Shown in pieces: positions 54,420-62,505 of a stretch of DNA of 64,000 nucleotides. The notes under the pieces are model-generated. The model was not told where the DNA came from. It worked only from the letters and a program-made list of their open reading frames with translations, and did no database searches. Numbering within the stretch: the stretch's first letter is position 1; each line of letters opens with the position of its first letter. The stretch is from Allobosea sp. OK403. GTDB taxonomy: Bacteria; Pseudomonadota; Alphaproteobacteria; Rhizobiales; Beijerinckiaceae. The stretch is from positions 434,001 through 498,000 of the forward strand of contig NZ_FOQV01000001.1 in NCBI RefSeq assembly GCF_900113835.1, written 5' to 3'. Made by a program: the position numbers and the translations under genes.

Positions 54420-55529
54420 TCAGCCCCAAATCTCGCCTGCCGTCTCCACGATCAGTTCGAGTTTCCGCCACTGCTCGTCCTCGGCCAGCGTATTGCCTTC
54501 CTCTGTCGAGGCGAAGCCGCATTGCGGGGACAGGCAGAGCTGGTCGAGCGCGACGAATTTCGAGGCCTCGTCGATGCGGCGCTTGAGATCGTCCTTGCTC
54601 TCCAGCACGCCGGTTTTCGAGGTCACCAGGCCGAGCACGACATGCTTGCCCTTGGGCAGGAAGCGCAAGGGCTCGAAGCCGCCGGAGCGGTCATTGTCCC
54701 ATTCCATGAAATAGCCGTCGACCGGCATGGTGTTGAACAGGAGTTCCGCGATCGGCTCGTAGCCGCCGGACGCGATGAAGGTCGAACGGAAATTGCCGCG
54801 GCACAGATGCATGGTGATGGCGAGGTCGGCCGGCTTGTCCTTGAGCGCGGCCCGCACCATGCCGGCATAGATCTCGGGCTGGTGCTCGGGGTCGTCGCCG
54901 CGGGCCCGCAGCATCTCGCGCTGGTCGGGGTCGCAGAGATAGGCAAACGAGATGTCGTCGAGCTGCAGGTAGCGGCAGCCGGCATCATAGAAGGCGTGGA
55001 CGGCCTTGTTATAGGCCGTGCCGACATCGCCGTAGAACGCCTCCATCTGCGGGTAGACGCCCATATTGATCATCTTCCGGCCGCCCCGGTAGTGCAGCAT
55101 GCTCGGGCCGGGGATGGTCATCTTCGGCGTCGAGCCGGGAGAGACATTGTCCCGCAGGAACTTGAAATGCTCGATCATCGGGTGGCCGCTGAAGCCGACT
55201 TTCCCGACGATGCGCAGCGATTTGGCGATGCCGACGCCGCCCTTGAAGTTCATGCCTGAATCGGCGGTGATCGCCTCGATGCCGTCGAGCTCCTCCATGA
55301 AGTCGAAATGCCAATAGGCGCGGCGGAACTCGCCATCGGTCACGCCCTTCAGGCCGATCGCCTCCTGCCTGGCGATCAGCTTGCGGATCTCCGCGTCCTC
55401 GATCGCCTTGAAGGCGGCATCGTCAAGCGTCCCGGCGGCGTGCTTCTCGCGGGCCTGCTTGAGCGGGGCAGTGCGCAGCAGGCTGCCGACCATGTCGGCG
55501 CGGAAGGGCGGCTTGGTCCTGGTCGTCAT
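54420..55529 (-). CDS. Cobalamin-independent methionine synthase-like protein (MetE C-terminal domain)
   Basis: The 369-residue protein is a stand-alone MetE C-terminal (catalytic) domain, like Bacillus YxjG/YxjH. Zinc ligands are conserved: H241 and C243 in TMHLCRGN, E276 in MEWDND, and C337 in SPQCGFAS. It would transfer a methyl group to a thiol, such as homocysteine, using zinc activation. It lacks the N-terminal folate-binding half of MetE, so the methyl donor may differ. It follows livF by 54 bases on the same strand and is probably the last gene of the liv-type operon, which hints that the imported solute is a methylated or sulfur compound. GAGGACC precedes the start. Confidence 0.88.
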   Translation of the reverse strand: MTTRTKPPFRADMVGSLLRTAPLKQAREKHAAGTLDDAAFKAIEDAEIRKLIARQEAIGLKGVTDGEFRRAYWHFDFMEELDGIEAITADSGMNFKGGVGIAKSLRIVGKVGFSGHPMIEHFKFLRDNVSPGSTPKMTIPGPSMLHYRGGRKMINMGVYPQMEAFYGDVGTAYNKAVHAFYDAGCRYLQLDDISFAYLCDPDQREMLRARGDDPEHQPEIYAGMVRAALKDKPADLAITMHLCRGNFRSTFIASGGYEPIAELLFNTMPVDGYFMEWDNDRSGGFEPLRFLPKGKHVVLGLVTSKTGVLESKDDLKRRIDEASKFVALDQLCLSPQCGFASTEEGNTLAEDEQWRKLELIVETAGEIWG

Positions 55530-55560
55530 GGTCTTGGTCCTCGGATCAGGCGGGGTTGCG

Positions 55561-55592
55561 GGCAGGTCTAGTTGTGGGCAGGTCTAGTTGTG
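55561..55592. repeat. Two perfect 16-bp tandem copies over the livF stop
   Basis: GCAGGTCTAGTTGTGG occurs twice head to tail (55561-55576 and 55577-55592). The second copy encodes the livF stop and last codons, and the first repeats that stop. Confidence 0.9.
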
Positions 55593-56390
55593 GGATGGTG
55601 GCGACCGTCGCGAGCGGGCCGGTCGTTCGGCGACGGCGAGATGGGCGGACATGGCCGTCTCGTCAGCGAGAAGCGCTTGGGAGCGCGCGGCGTAGACGAT
55701 GGCGCCCCGGTCCAGGATGATCGCCTCGTCGGTGAAGGGCAGGATCTTGCGCGCCTTCTGCTCGACCAGGATCGTGGTCAGCCCGTCCTCGCGGTTGAGC
55801 CGGGCGATCGCAGCCAGCAATTCATCGACGATGATCGGGGCGAGGCCCTCCAGCGGCTCGTCGAGCAGCAGCAGGGCGGGGTCGAGCATCAAGGCGCGCG
55901 CGACTGCCAGCATCTGTTGTTCGCCGCCGGAGAGCTGGTTGCCGAGATTGCGGCGGCGCTCGCCGAGACGCGGGAACAATGCATAGGCGCGCGCGACCGT
56001 CCAGGCCGTGCCGCGTTGAACAACGGTCAGGTTCTCCTCGACCGTGAGCGAGCGGAAGATGTTGCGCTCCTGGGGAACCCAGCCGATGCCGATCGCCGCG
56101 CGCTTCTCGGGCGGCAGATGGGTGATGTCCTCGCCTTTGAAGCGGATGCGGCCCGAGATATGGCGGGTCAGCCCTATGATCGTGTCGATCAGCGTGGTCT
56201 TGCCGGTGCCGTTGCGCCCCAGCAGCGCCAGCGCCTTGCCGTCCGCGAGCCGCAGTGACAGCCCGTTGATGACGATCGCCTCGCGATAGCCGGCGACGAG
56301 GTCGTCGATTTCGAGCAGGTCGGAGATGGCTCGGGAGAGGCTTGTTTGGGAGAGGCTTACCTGGTGGGAGAGGTCTGGGGGCTCAGACAT
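55584..56390 (-). CDS. livF: Branched-chain amino acid-type ABC ATPase, LivF
   Basis: The 268-residue ATPase has Walker A GRNGTGKTT (58-66), Q-loop WVPQERNIF, signature LSGGEQQMLAVARAL and Walker B LLLLDEPLEGLAP, the LivF pattern. The N-terminal 25 residues (QVSLSQTSLSRAIS region) are longer than usual and come from three GGGAGAGG repeats in DNA. No ATG closer to LLEIDDLVAGY is available, so the start at 56390, overlapping livG by 8 bases, is kept. The C-terminal RPARSRRSPPSHN is also atypical. The substrate of the transporter is not known; the family covers branched amino acids, amides and urea. Confidence 0.9.
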   Translation of the reverse strand: MSEPPDLSHQVSLSQTSLSRAISDLLEIDDLVAGYREAIVINGLSLRLADGKALALLGRNGTGKTTLIDTIIGLTRHISGRIRFKGEDITHLPPEKRAAIGIGWVPQERNIFRSLTVEENLTVVQRGTAWTVARAYALFPRLGERRRNLGNQLSGGEQQMLAVARALMLDPALLLLDEPLEGLAPIIVDELLAAIARLNREDGLTTILVEQKARKILPFTDEAIILDRGAIVYAARSQALLADETAMSAHLAVAERPARSRRSPPSHN

Positions 56391-57150
56391 GCGCGTCCTC
56401 CCCGAGATAGACGGCCTTTACGCGCGGGTCGGTCGAAATCTCCTCGACGCCGCCTTCCGCGAAGAGCTGGCCCTGGACCAGGACGGAGATCCGGTCGGCG
56501 AAGGAGAAGACCAGCTCCATGTCGTGTTCGATCAGCAGGACGGTAACGTCTTCGGGCAACGCCTCGACACTGTCGAGCACGTCGTGGCGTTCATCCTCGG
56601 GCACGCCGGCCGCCGGCTCGTCGAGCAGGAGCAGCTTCGGCTTGCAGGCCATGGCGAGCGCGATTTCGAGCAGCCGCTGCTTGCCATAGGGCAGTGTCGC
56701 GGTGCGCCACATCATCACCTCACCGAGCTTCATGCGCGTGAGCAGCGCCTCGGCCTCGTCGACGACGGCGCTGTTCTGGCCGACGCGGCTCCACCAGCGC
56801 GCACCGGCTCCCTCGCGCTCGGCGATGGCGAGGCCGACGGTCTCGATCGGCGTGAGATCGGCAAAAAGCTGGTTGATCTGGTAGGTCCGCGCCATGCCGC
56901 GCTTGACGCGGCCTTGCTGGCTGACGCGCGTCACATCCTCGTCCAGCAGCCGGACTGCGCCGGAGGTTGCCGGCAACACGCCCGTGAGCAGGTTGATGAA
57001 GGTGGTCTTACCGGCGCCGTTGGGGCCGATCAGCGCATGACGCGCGCCCTTGGCGACGCAGAGCGAGATCTCGGAATTGGCCTTGAAGCCGCCGAAGGAT
57101 TTGCTGAGGGCGAGAGTCTGGAGGGCAAGTGTCTGGAGAGCTGGCGTCAT
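56383..57150 (-). CDS. livG: Branched-chain amino acid-type ABC ATPase, LivG
   Basis: The 255-residue ATPase starts at the ATG overlapping the livM stop (ATGA); the longer frame upstream is livM sequence out of frame. Walker A is GPNGAGKTT (42-50), Walker B LLLLDEPAAGVPEDE, and the H-loop IEHDMELVF, as in LivG. In the signature region, the usual LSGG is replaced by LPYGKQRLLEIALAM, a common LivG form. The first residues hold LQTLALQTLAL, from a 15-bp tandem repeat. It pairs with LivF. Confidence 0.92.
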   Translation of the reverse strand: MTPALQTLALQTLALSKSFGGFKANSEISLCVAKGARHALIGPNGAGKTTFINLLTGVLPATSGAVRLLDEDVTRVSQQGRVKRGMARTYQINQLFADLTPIETVGLAIAEREGAGARWWSRVGQNSAVVDEAEALLTRMKLGEVMMWRTATLPYGKQRLLEIALAMACKPKLLLLDEPAAGVPEDERHDVLDSVEALPEDVTVLLIEHDMELVFSFADRISVLVQGQLFAEGGVEEISTDPRVKAVYLGEDAHV

Positions 57151-58178
57151 GGCCGGCGCACTCCCAGCAGCCGCAGCAGCGGGGCAAAAGGTCTGGCCAG
57201 CGCGCCCATCAAGCGCTCGCGGCCGATCAGCACAAGGATCACCAGGATGAAGCCCATCCAGAAGATCCAATAGGCCGGCGTCATCGCCGAGAGCGTGTCC
57301 TTCATCAGCTTGAAGGCGATCGCGCCGATCAACCCGCCATAGAGATAGCCGGAGCCGCCGATGACGAGCACCAGCAGCGCATCGGCCGAGCGCGCGAAAT
57401 CGAGCACCTCCAGCGAGACGAACTGCGTCGTCTGGGTCAGCAGGGCGCCTGCCATGCCGGCATAGACGGCGGCCAATGTGTAGATCGCGATGATGCGCCG
57501 GTTCGGCGCGATGCCGATCGTTGCCGCGCGCAGGCGGTTGTCCTTGAGCGCCTTCAGCGACAGGCCGAAAGGCGAATGCACGATCCGCCTTGCCAGCAGG
57601 AAGAGCAGGAATGTCGCGGTCAGGCTGTAGGTATAGGCCGTGGTGCCGGCGAAATCGAAATCGAAGCGGCCCAGGATCGGGCCAACCGCGATGCCGAGCA
57701 GGCCGTCCGCGCCGCCGGTGATCCAGTCGAGCCGGTTGGCGAGTTCGTGGAAGATCAAGGCGACGCCAAGCGTCACCATCAGCCGGGTCAGATCGGTGCC
57801 GCGCAGGATCATGAAACTGGCGAGGAAGCCGACGAGGCCAGCCGCTGCCCCGGACAGCAGGAGCCCGGTCACCGGTTCGGAAACGCCGTGCTTGGCGAGC
57901 AGCCCCGCCGAATAGGCCCCGACGCCGAAGAAGGCGGCATGTCCGAGCGAGACGATGCCGGCATAGCCCAGGATCAGGTCCAGCGAGAGCGCGAACAGCC
58001 CCAGGATCGCGATTTCGTTGAGCAGGAGATGGCGATTCGGAATCAGAAGAATCAATCCGAAGGCGCTGATCCAGAACAGGATTTCCGGCCAGCGCCAGGC
58101 TGCCTTCGCTTGCAGGAACGCGGCGGGCGAGGGCGCTTGCGTTCCTTGTGGCTGGGTGCTGGGAGGTTTGCTGAGCAT
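57147..58178 (-). CDS. livM: Branched-chain amino acid-type ABC permease, LivM
   Basis: The 343-residue permease has about ten hydrophobic segments beginning at residue 30 or so, and family strings LGLFALSLDLILGYAGIVSL and HAAFFGVGAYSAGLL. LKALKDNRLRAATIGI is the cytoplasmic coupling region. The ATG at 58178 lies one base after the livH stop; a GTG at 58190 is in frame but has no ribosome site. It forms the membrane dimer with LivH. Confidence 0.92.
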   Translation of the reverse strand: MLSKPPSTQPQGTQAPSPAAFLQAKAAWRWPEILFWISAFGLILLIPNRHLLLNEIAILGLFALSLDLILGYAGIVSLGHAAFFGVGAYSAGLLAKHGVSEPVTGLLLSGAAAGLVGFLASFMILRGTDLTRLMVTLGVALIFHELANRLDWITGGADGLLGIAVGPILGRFDFDFAGTTAYTYSLTATFLLFLLARRIVHSPFGLSLKALKDNRLRAATIGIAPNRRIIAIYTLAAVYAGMAGALLTQTTQFVSLEVLDFARSADALLVLVIGGSGYLYGGLIGAIAFKLMKDTLSAMTPAYWIFWMGFILVILVLIGRERLMGALARPFAPLLRLLGVRRP

Positions 58179-58179
58179 C

Positions 58180-59034
58180 TCAGCGCCCACGCGCGAACAG
58201 GCCCTGCGGCCTGAGCATCAGGACCGCGAGCATGATCGCATAGATGATGAAGGCTCCCAGCTGCGGCACGAGATATTTGCCCATCACGTCGGCGACGCCG
58301 AGCAGGAGCGCTGCCAGCAGCGGCCCGGTCAGGCTCGACGTGCCGCCAACCGTGACCACGATCAGAAAGTAGAGCATGAACTTGAGCGGGAAGGTCGGAT
58401 CGAGCCCGACGATCTCGGCGCCGAGCGCGCCGCCCAGCCCCGCCAGCCCGGAACCGAAGGCAAAGGTAATGGCGAAGACCTTGACCACCGGGATGCCGAG
58501 CCCGCGCGCCGCGCGCCGATCGTCGACGGCGGCGCGCAACTGGCTGCCGAAGCGCGTCTTCGCCAGCATCCATTGCAAGCCAAGCGCCATCAGGCCGCAG
58601 AGCACCACGATGAAGAGCCGGTAGATGCCGATGCCGACCCCGCCGATGAAGACGCGGCCCTGCAGATAGGCCGGCAGATGGATGTTCTGCTGCTGCGAGC
58701 CCATCAGATAGTCGGTCGCGGCGATCGACATGAAAACCAGACCGATCGAGAACAGCACCTGGTCGAGATGGCTGCGCTCATACATGTGCCGGTAGAGCAA
58801 GCGCTCGAAGATGAAGCCCAACGCCGCGCTGAACAGGAAGGCGAGCGGCAGGCAAAGCAGGAACGGCACACCGAAGCGGTTCATCAGGATGACGGTGGCG
58901 TAGCCGCCGGCCATGGCGAAGGCGCCATGCGCCAGGTTGACGAAGTTCATCAATCCCAGCGTCACGGCCAGCCCCGCCGCCAGCACGAAGAGCAGCATGC
59001 CATAGGCGATCCCGTCGAACAGGATGGTCAGCAA
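58180..59034 (-). CDS. livH: Branched-chain amino acid-type ABC permease, LivH
   Basis: The 284-residue permease has family strings GLMNFVNLAHGAFAMAGGY near the N-terminus and the coupling loop LRAAVDDRRAARGLGIP. It starts with a TTG (59034), supported by GGAG six bases upstream and by the fit to the LivH N-terminus; no ATG is near. It lies 200 bases downstream of livK, with a palindromic repeat between. Confidence 0.92.
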   Translation of the reverse strand: MLTILFDGIAYGMLLFVLAAGLAVTLGLMNFVNLAHGAFAMAGGYATVILMNRFGVPFLLCLPLAFLFSAALGFIFERLLYRHMYERSHLDQVLFSIGLVFMSIAATDYLMGSQQQNIHLPAYLQGRVFIGGVGIGIYRLFIVVLCGLMALGLQWMLAKTRFGSQLRAAVDDRRAARGLGIPVVKVFAITFAFGSGLAGLGGALGAEIVGLDPTFPLKFMLYFLIVVTVGGTSSLTGPLLAALLLGVADVMGKYLVPQLGAFIIYAIMLAVLMLRPQGLFARGR

Positions 59035-59131
59035 GGAGGGCTCCGTATCGTGACGATTTCACTCGGGGCTGTCACCCCGGGCGCAGCCCTCGGGTCCGAT
59101 CTTCGATCGGCCCAAGGATAAACTCCGCGTT

Positions 59132-59210
59132 GATCCGGGATCCATTCCAGAACGGTTCGGGAATCGATCCCGGATCAGCGCGGCTGTGCCGCTTGTCCGG
59201 GATGACAGCG
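59132..59210. repeat. Palindromic element (family 1, copy 2, partial)
   Basis: It shares the core of the element at 15689-15808: GATCCGGGATCCATTCC, a short GAAC-x-GTTC centre, CGATCCCGGATC, then GCGCGGCT, GCCGCTTGTCCGGGATGAC. The left outer arm is missing. It lies between livK and livH. Confidence 0.85.
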
Positions 59211-59234
59211 TCTTGGGGAAACGCTGTCAGGCTG

Positions 59235-60431
59235 TCACTTGGCGGCCTTCACCGGGTCTGGCACGGCCTCGAAGGTCGAGAACTCAACATTGTAGAGTTC
59301 GCCGTTCACCTTCTCGACCTTGCGGACATAGACGTTCTGGATGATGTCGCGCGTCTTGGGGTCGATCGAGATCGGCCCACGCGGACTGATCCAGCTCATG
59401 CCCTTCATCGCCTCGACCAGCTTGGTGCCATCGGTGTCGCCATTGGTCTTCTTCAGCGCCTCATAGATCAGGTGCATGCCGTCCCAGCCGCCCACCGCCA
59501 TGAAGTTGGGCCGCACATTGGCGGCCTTGCGGAAGGCCTCGACGAAGGCCTTGTTCTCGGGCGAGGGATGGGCCGCCGAATAGTGATGCGTGGTGACGAG
59601 GCCGAGCGTGACGTCGCCCATGCTGTCGAGCGACTCGTCATCGGTGACGTCGCCGGTCGCGATCAGCCGAATGCCGGACTTGTCCAGGCCACGCTCGACG
59701 AATTGCTTCATGAACTGCACGCCGAGGCCCGATGGCACGAAGACGAACAGCGCATCGGGTTTGGCGTCCGTGACGCGCTGCAGGAAGGGCGAGAAATCGG
59801 GATTGCGCAGCGGGATTCGGATCTCGCCGGTGATCTCGCCGCCGGCTGCCGTCAGCCGCTCCTTGAAGGACTTCTCGGCGTCGAGGCCCGGGCCGTAATC
59901 GGCGACCAGCGTCATCGCCTTCTTGATGCCGTTCTTGGAGGCCCAGTCGGCGATGCCGATCGTCACCTGCGGCAAGGTGAAGGAGGTTCGCACGATGAAG
60001 GGGGATTGTTCGGTGATCGAGGAGGTGCCTGCCGCCATGACGATTTGCGGCGTCTTCGACTGCGTCGCCAGCGGCGCGACCGCGAAGGCGAGCGGGGTCA
60101 GTCCGAAACCGGCCAGGAAGGAGACCTTGTCGTTGACCAGCAGCTCCTGCGCGATGCGGCGGGTAACGTCGGGGGTGCCGGTATCGTCCTTGACGATCAG
60201 CTCAATCGTCTTGCCCGCGACGCTGGCTCCATTCTGGGCGATGTAGAGCTTCGCTGCGGCCTCGATCTGGCGGCCGATCGCACCGGCGAAGGGGCCGGTC
60301 ATCGGCAGAATCAGACCGATCTTGACGGTCTGTTGTGCCTGCGCCTGTGCTGGTGCCGAGCCGAGCATGAGGGCCGTGCCGCCCAGGGCCAGCAAGGCGC
60401 GGCGCGATAAGGTGGCTGTCGATTTCGGCAT
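59235..60431 (-). CDS. Branched-chain amino acid-type ABC transporter SBP
   Basis: The 398-residue periplasmic binding protein (Peripla_BP_6) has a signal peptide with a twin-arginine-like SRRALLALGG and cleavage near AQAQAQ. The mature chain begins TVKIGLILPMTGPFAGAIG, the family hallmark. Its ATG at 60431 follows GGGAGGGG; the longer open frame upstream is antisense to the SDR gene. It leads the minus-strand operon livK-H-M-G-F plus the MetE-like gene. Ligand unknown. Confidence 0.92.
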   Translation of the reverse strand: MPKSTATLSRRALLALGGTALMLGSAPAQAQAQQTVKIGLILPMTGPFAGAIGRQIEAAAKLYIAQNGASVAGKTIELIVKDDTGTPDVTRRIAQELLVNDKVSFLAGFGLTPLAFAVAPLATQSKTPQIVMAAGTSSITEQSPFIVRTSFTLPQVTIGIADWASKNGIKKAMTLVADYGPGLDAEKSFKERLTAAGGEITGEIRIPLRNPDFSPFLQRVTDAKPDALFVFVPSGLGVQFMKQFVERGLDKSGIRLIATGDVTDDESLDSMGDVTLGLVTTHHYSAAHPSPENKAFVEAFRKAANVRPNFMAVGGWDGMHLIYEALKKTNGDTDGTKLVEAMKGMSWISPRGPISIDPKTRDIIQNVYVRKVEKVNGELYNVEFSTFEAVPDPVKAAK

Positions 60432-60447
60432 GATACCCCTCCCAAAA

Positions 60448-60483
60448 TGTGCGATTACCGCACTGTTATTTTGATTTCGCACA
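60448..60483. promoter_or_regulatory. Inverted repeat before livK-type gene
   Basis: TGTGCGA (60448-60454) and TCGCACA (60477-60483) form a 7-bp inverted pair in an AT-rich stretch 17-52 bases before the SBP start, with a related GCAC string between. The position suits an operator for a repressor. Confidence 0.45.
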
Positions 60484-60536
60484 ATTTTCCGCTGGCCGAT
60501 GCCGTCTGTCAATCTGGCCGAAAGGCGATGCCGGCC

Positions 60537-60582
60537 GCAACCTAGCACGCGCCAGCGCAACCTAGCACGCACCCGCGCAACG
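60537..60582. repeat. 20-bp tandem repeat upstream of livK and SDR
   Basis: Two 20-bp units starting GCAACCTAGCACGC (60537-60556 and 60557-60576), with a third partial GCAACG, lie in the divergent gap. Confidence 0.8.
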
Positions 60583-60698
60583 CGTCCTCGTCTTGTCTGC
60601 CCCGGCGAAGGCGGCCATTCCCTTGGCGCGGCCGAGCCGCTATCAGCGAGCCGACCGCACGCGAACTCGTGCGCCCAGGAAACCCGACGGAGCACATC

Positions 60699-61484
60699 AT
60701 GGATCTCGGCCTTCACGACAAGCGCGCGCTGGTGCTGGGCGCGAGCCGCGGCCTCGGCGCCGCCATCGCCCGGACGCTCGCGGCAGAGGGTGCGACGGTG
60801 ATCGCGGCCGCGCGCAACGTCGCGGCGACCAACGCCTGGATCGCCGACTGTCCCGCAGAGGTGCGAGGGCGCATCTCCGCCGCGAGCCTCGATCTGTCGG
60901 ATATCGCCGCCGTCGACGCGTTTCTCGGTGAGCTCAATGGCACTGGGGGCGTCGACATCCTGATCGGCAATTCGGGCGGCCCGCCGCCGGCCGAAGCGCG
61001 CGAGGCCAAGCGCGACGACTGGCTGAAGCATTTCGAGGGGATGGCGGCCAACCTCTTCCACCTCGCGCAAGGCCTGCTGCCCGGCATGACGGGGCGCGGT
61101 TTTGGCCGCATCATCACCATCGCCTCGTCCGGCGTGGAACAGCCGATCCCGCGCCTGGCGCTGTCGAACGGCATCCGCTCTGCGGTGATCGGCTGGTCGA
61201 AGACGCTCTCGGCGGAAGTTGCCGCGCAAGGCGTCACGGTGAATGTCGTCCTGCCCGGGCGCATCCATACCGAGCGCGTCGACCAGCTCGACAAGGCCGC
61301 CGCCGACCGCTCCGGCATCACGCCCGACGAGGCGGCAAAGGCCTCGCGCGCGACGATTCCGGTCGGGCGCTACGGCACGGCGCAGGAATTCGCCGATGTC
61401 GTCGCCTTCCTGGCCAGCACGCGGGCGAGCTATGTCACCGGCGCCAAGATCCGCATCGACGGCGGGGCCACGCGCGGCATCTGA
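60699..61484 (+). CDS. SDR family protein lacking the usual catalytic Tyr/Lys
   Basis: The 261-residue Rossmann protein has the cofactor motif [12 protein letters not shown] and the unusual [12 protein letters not shown] in place of NNAG. In the active-site region ([20 protein letters not shown]) the Tyr-x3-Lys of classical short-chain dehydrogenases is absent. This matches a known subgroup of beta-ketoacyl-ACP reductase-like SDRs with divergent active sites. The C-terminus ([14 protein letters not shown]) is normal, so the protein is not degraded. A GGAG site precedes the ATG. It stands alone between the divergent liv operon and cysH. The substrate and even enzymatic activity are uncertain. 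Confidence 0.82.
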   Translation: MDLGLHDKRALVLGASRGLGAAIARTLAAEGATVIAAARNVAATNAWIADCPAEVRGRISAASLDLSDIAAVDAFLGELNGTGGVDILIGNSGGPPPAEAREAKRDDWLKHFEGMAANLFHLAQGLLPGMTGRGFGRIITIASSGVEQPIPRLALSNGIRSAVIGWSKTLSAEVAAQGVTVNVVLPGRIHTERVDQLDKAAADRSGITPDEAAKASRATIPVGRYGTAQEFADVVAFLASTRASYVTGAKIRIDGGATRGI

Positions 61485-61629
61485 GCCTGCACACGGGCGT
61501 GAGCCGCCCGCTGTTCCCCCGCGGAAACGGGCCGCTCTGCCTCGCTGCGGAAAGGTTTTTCTCCTTTTGAAGTGAAATAAGAAAAACCACGCTACTGCCT
61601 GTGAATTGATCATTCAGGGTTTCGGGACT

Positions 61630-61663
61630 AGGTGAAGCGTTCGATTTACCGAACGTTTCACCT
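61630..61663. promoter_or_regulatory. 14-bp-arm palindrome directly before cysH
   Basis: AGGTGAAGCGTTCG (61630-61643) pairs with CGAACGTTTCACCT (61650-61663), one G-T mismatch, 6-base loop ATTTAC. It ends 11 bases before the cysH ATG. An operator or an mRNA hairpin covering the ribosome site are both possible. Upstream, TGAATTGATCATTCA (about 61600-61615) is another near-palindrome. Confidence 0.65.
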
Positions 61664-61674
61664 GGCGAAAACCG

Positions 61675-62505
61675 ATGTCCGCCGATCTCTTGAATGCGCC
61701 GGGTCTGCCCGGTCAGATCACCGCTTCGGACGCCCCAGCCGCTGGTGCGACGCTGGAGCGACGGGCCCAGACCTTGAACGAGGCGTTCGGCGCGGCGGAT
61801 GTCGCCGCCCGGCTCACTGGCGCCGTGGCCGAGGCTCGCGGTCGTCTCGTGTTCACGACCAGCTTCGGCCTGGAGGACCAGGTCCTTACCCATTTCATCA
61901 TCGATGCCGGGCTTCCGGTCGAGATCGTGACGCTCGACACCGACCGGCTGTTTCCAGAGGTTCATGCGCTCTGGAAAGAGACCGAGGCGCATTTCGGCGT
62001 CAGGATCCTGCCCTTCTACCCGCGCCATGATGCGGTCGAGGGGTTTGTCAGCGCGCATGGCCTCGACGGCTTCTACACCTCGCGCGAGGCGCGCAAGGCC
62101 TGCTGCGACATTCGCAAGGTGGAGCCGCTCGGACGGGCGCTGGCCGGTGCCGACATCTGGATCACCGGCCTGCGCGCCGACCAGTCGGCCGCGCGCGGCG
62201 GCGTCCGCTTCGCCGAGGCCGAGGCGGCGAGGGGGCTTATCAAGCTCAGCCCCTTGCTCGACTGGTCGCGCGACAGGACGCTCGCCTTCGCTAAGGCGAA
62301 TGGCGTTCCGCTCAACCCGCTGCACGAGAAGGGTTTCGTCTCGATCGGTTGCCAGCCCTGCACGCGCGCCATCCGCCCCGGCGAGCCCGAGCGGGCCGGG
62401 CGCTGGTGGTGGGAGGACGATGCCGCCAAGGAATGCGGGCTCCATGTCGGGCCGGACGGGAAGTTGACACGGGCGAAGCCCGCCTCGCTGGGAGCCGGCG
62501 CATGA
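61675..62505 (+). CDS. cysH: Assimilatory APS reductase (CysH family)
   Basis: The 276-residue enzyme reduces adenylylsulfate to sulfite in cysteine synthesis. Cysteines C143-C144 (KACCDIRK) and C226-x2-C229 (IGCQPCTR) are the four ligands of the [4Fe-4S] cluster that mark APS- rather than PAPS-specific reductases, and C254 in KECGLH is the catalytic residue. The PP-loop region is [10 protein letters not shown]. It overlaps cysD by four bases (ATGA), so the three cys genes form one unit. No classical strong ribosome site lies before the ATG, where a palindrome ends. Confidence 0.93.
   Translation: MSADLLNAPGLPGQITASDAPAAGATLERRAQTLNEAFGAADVAARLTGAVAEARGRLVFTTSFGLEDQVLTHFIIDAGLPVEIVTLDTDRLFPEVHALWKETEAHFGVRILPFYPRHDAVEGFVSAHGLDGFYTSREARKACCDIRKVEPLGRALAGADIWITGLRADQSAARGGVRFAEAEAARGLIKLSPLLDWSRDRTLAFAKANGVPLNPLHEKGFVSIGCQPCTRAIRPGEPERAGRWWWEDDAAKECGLHVGPDGKLTRAKPASLGAGA

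Noticed and set aside
60432..61613. Extension of the livK-type SBP frame to 792 codons
   Set aside because: The added part is antisense to the SDR gene, and the signal peptide begins at the ATG at 60431.
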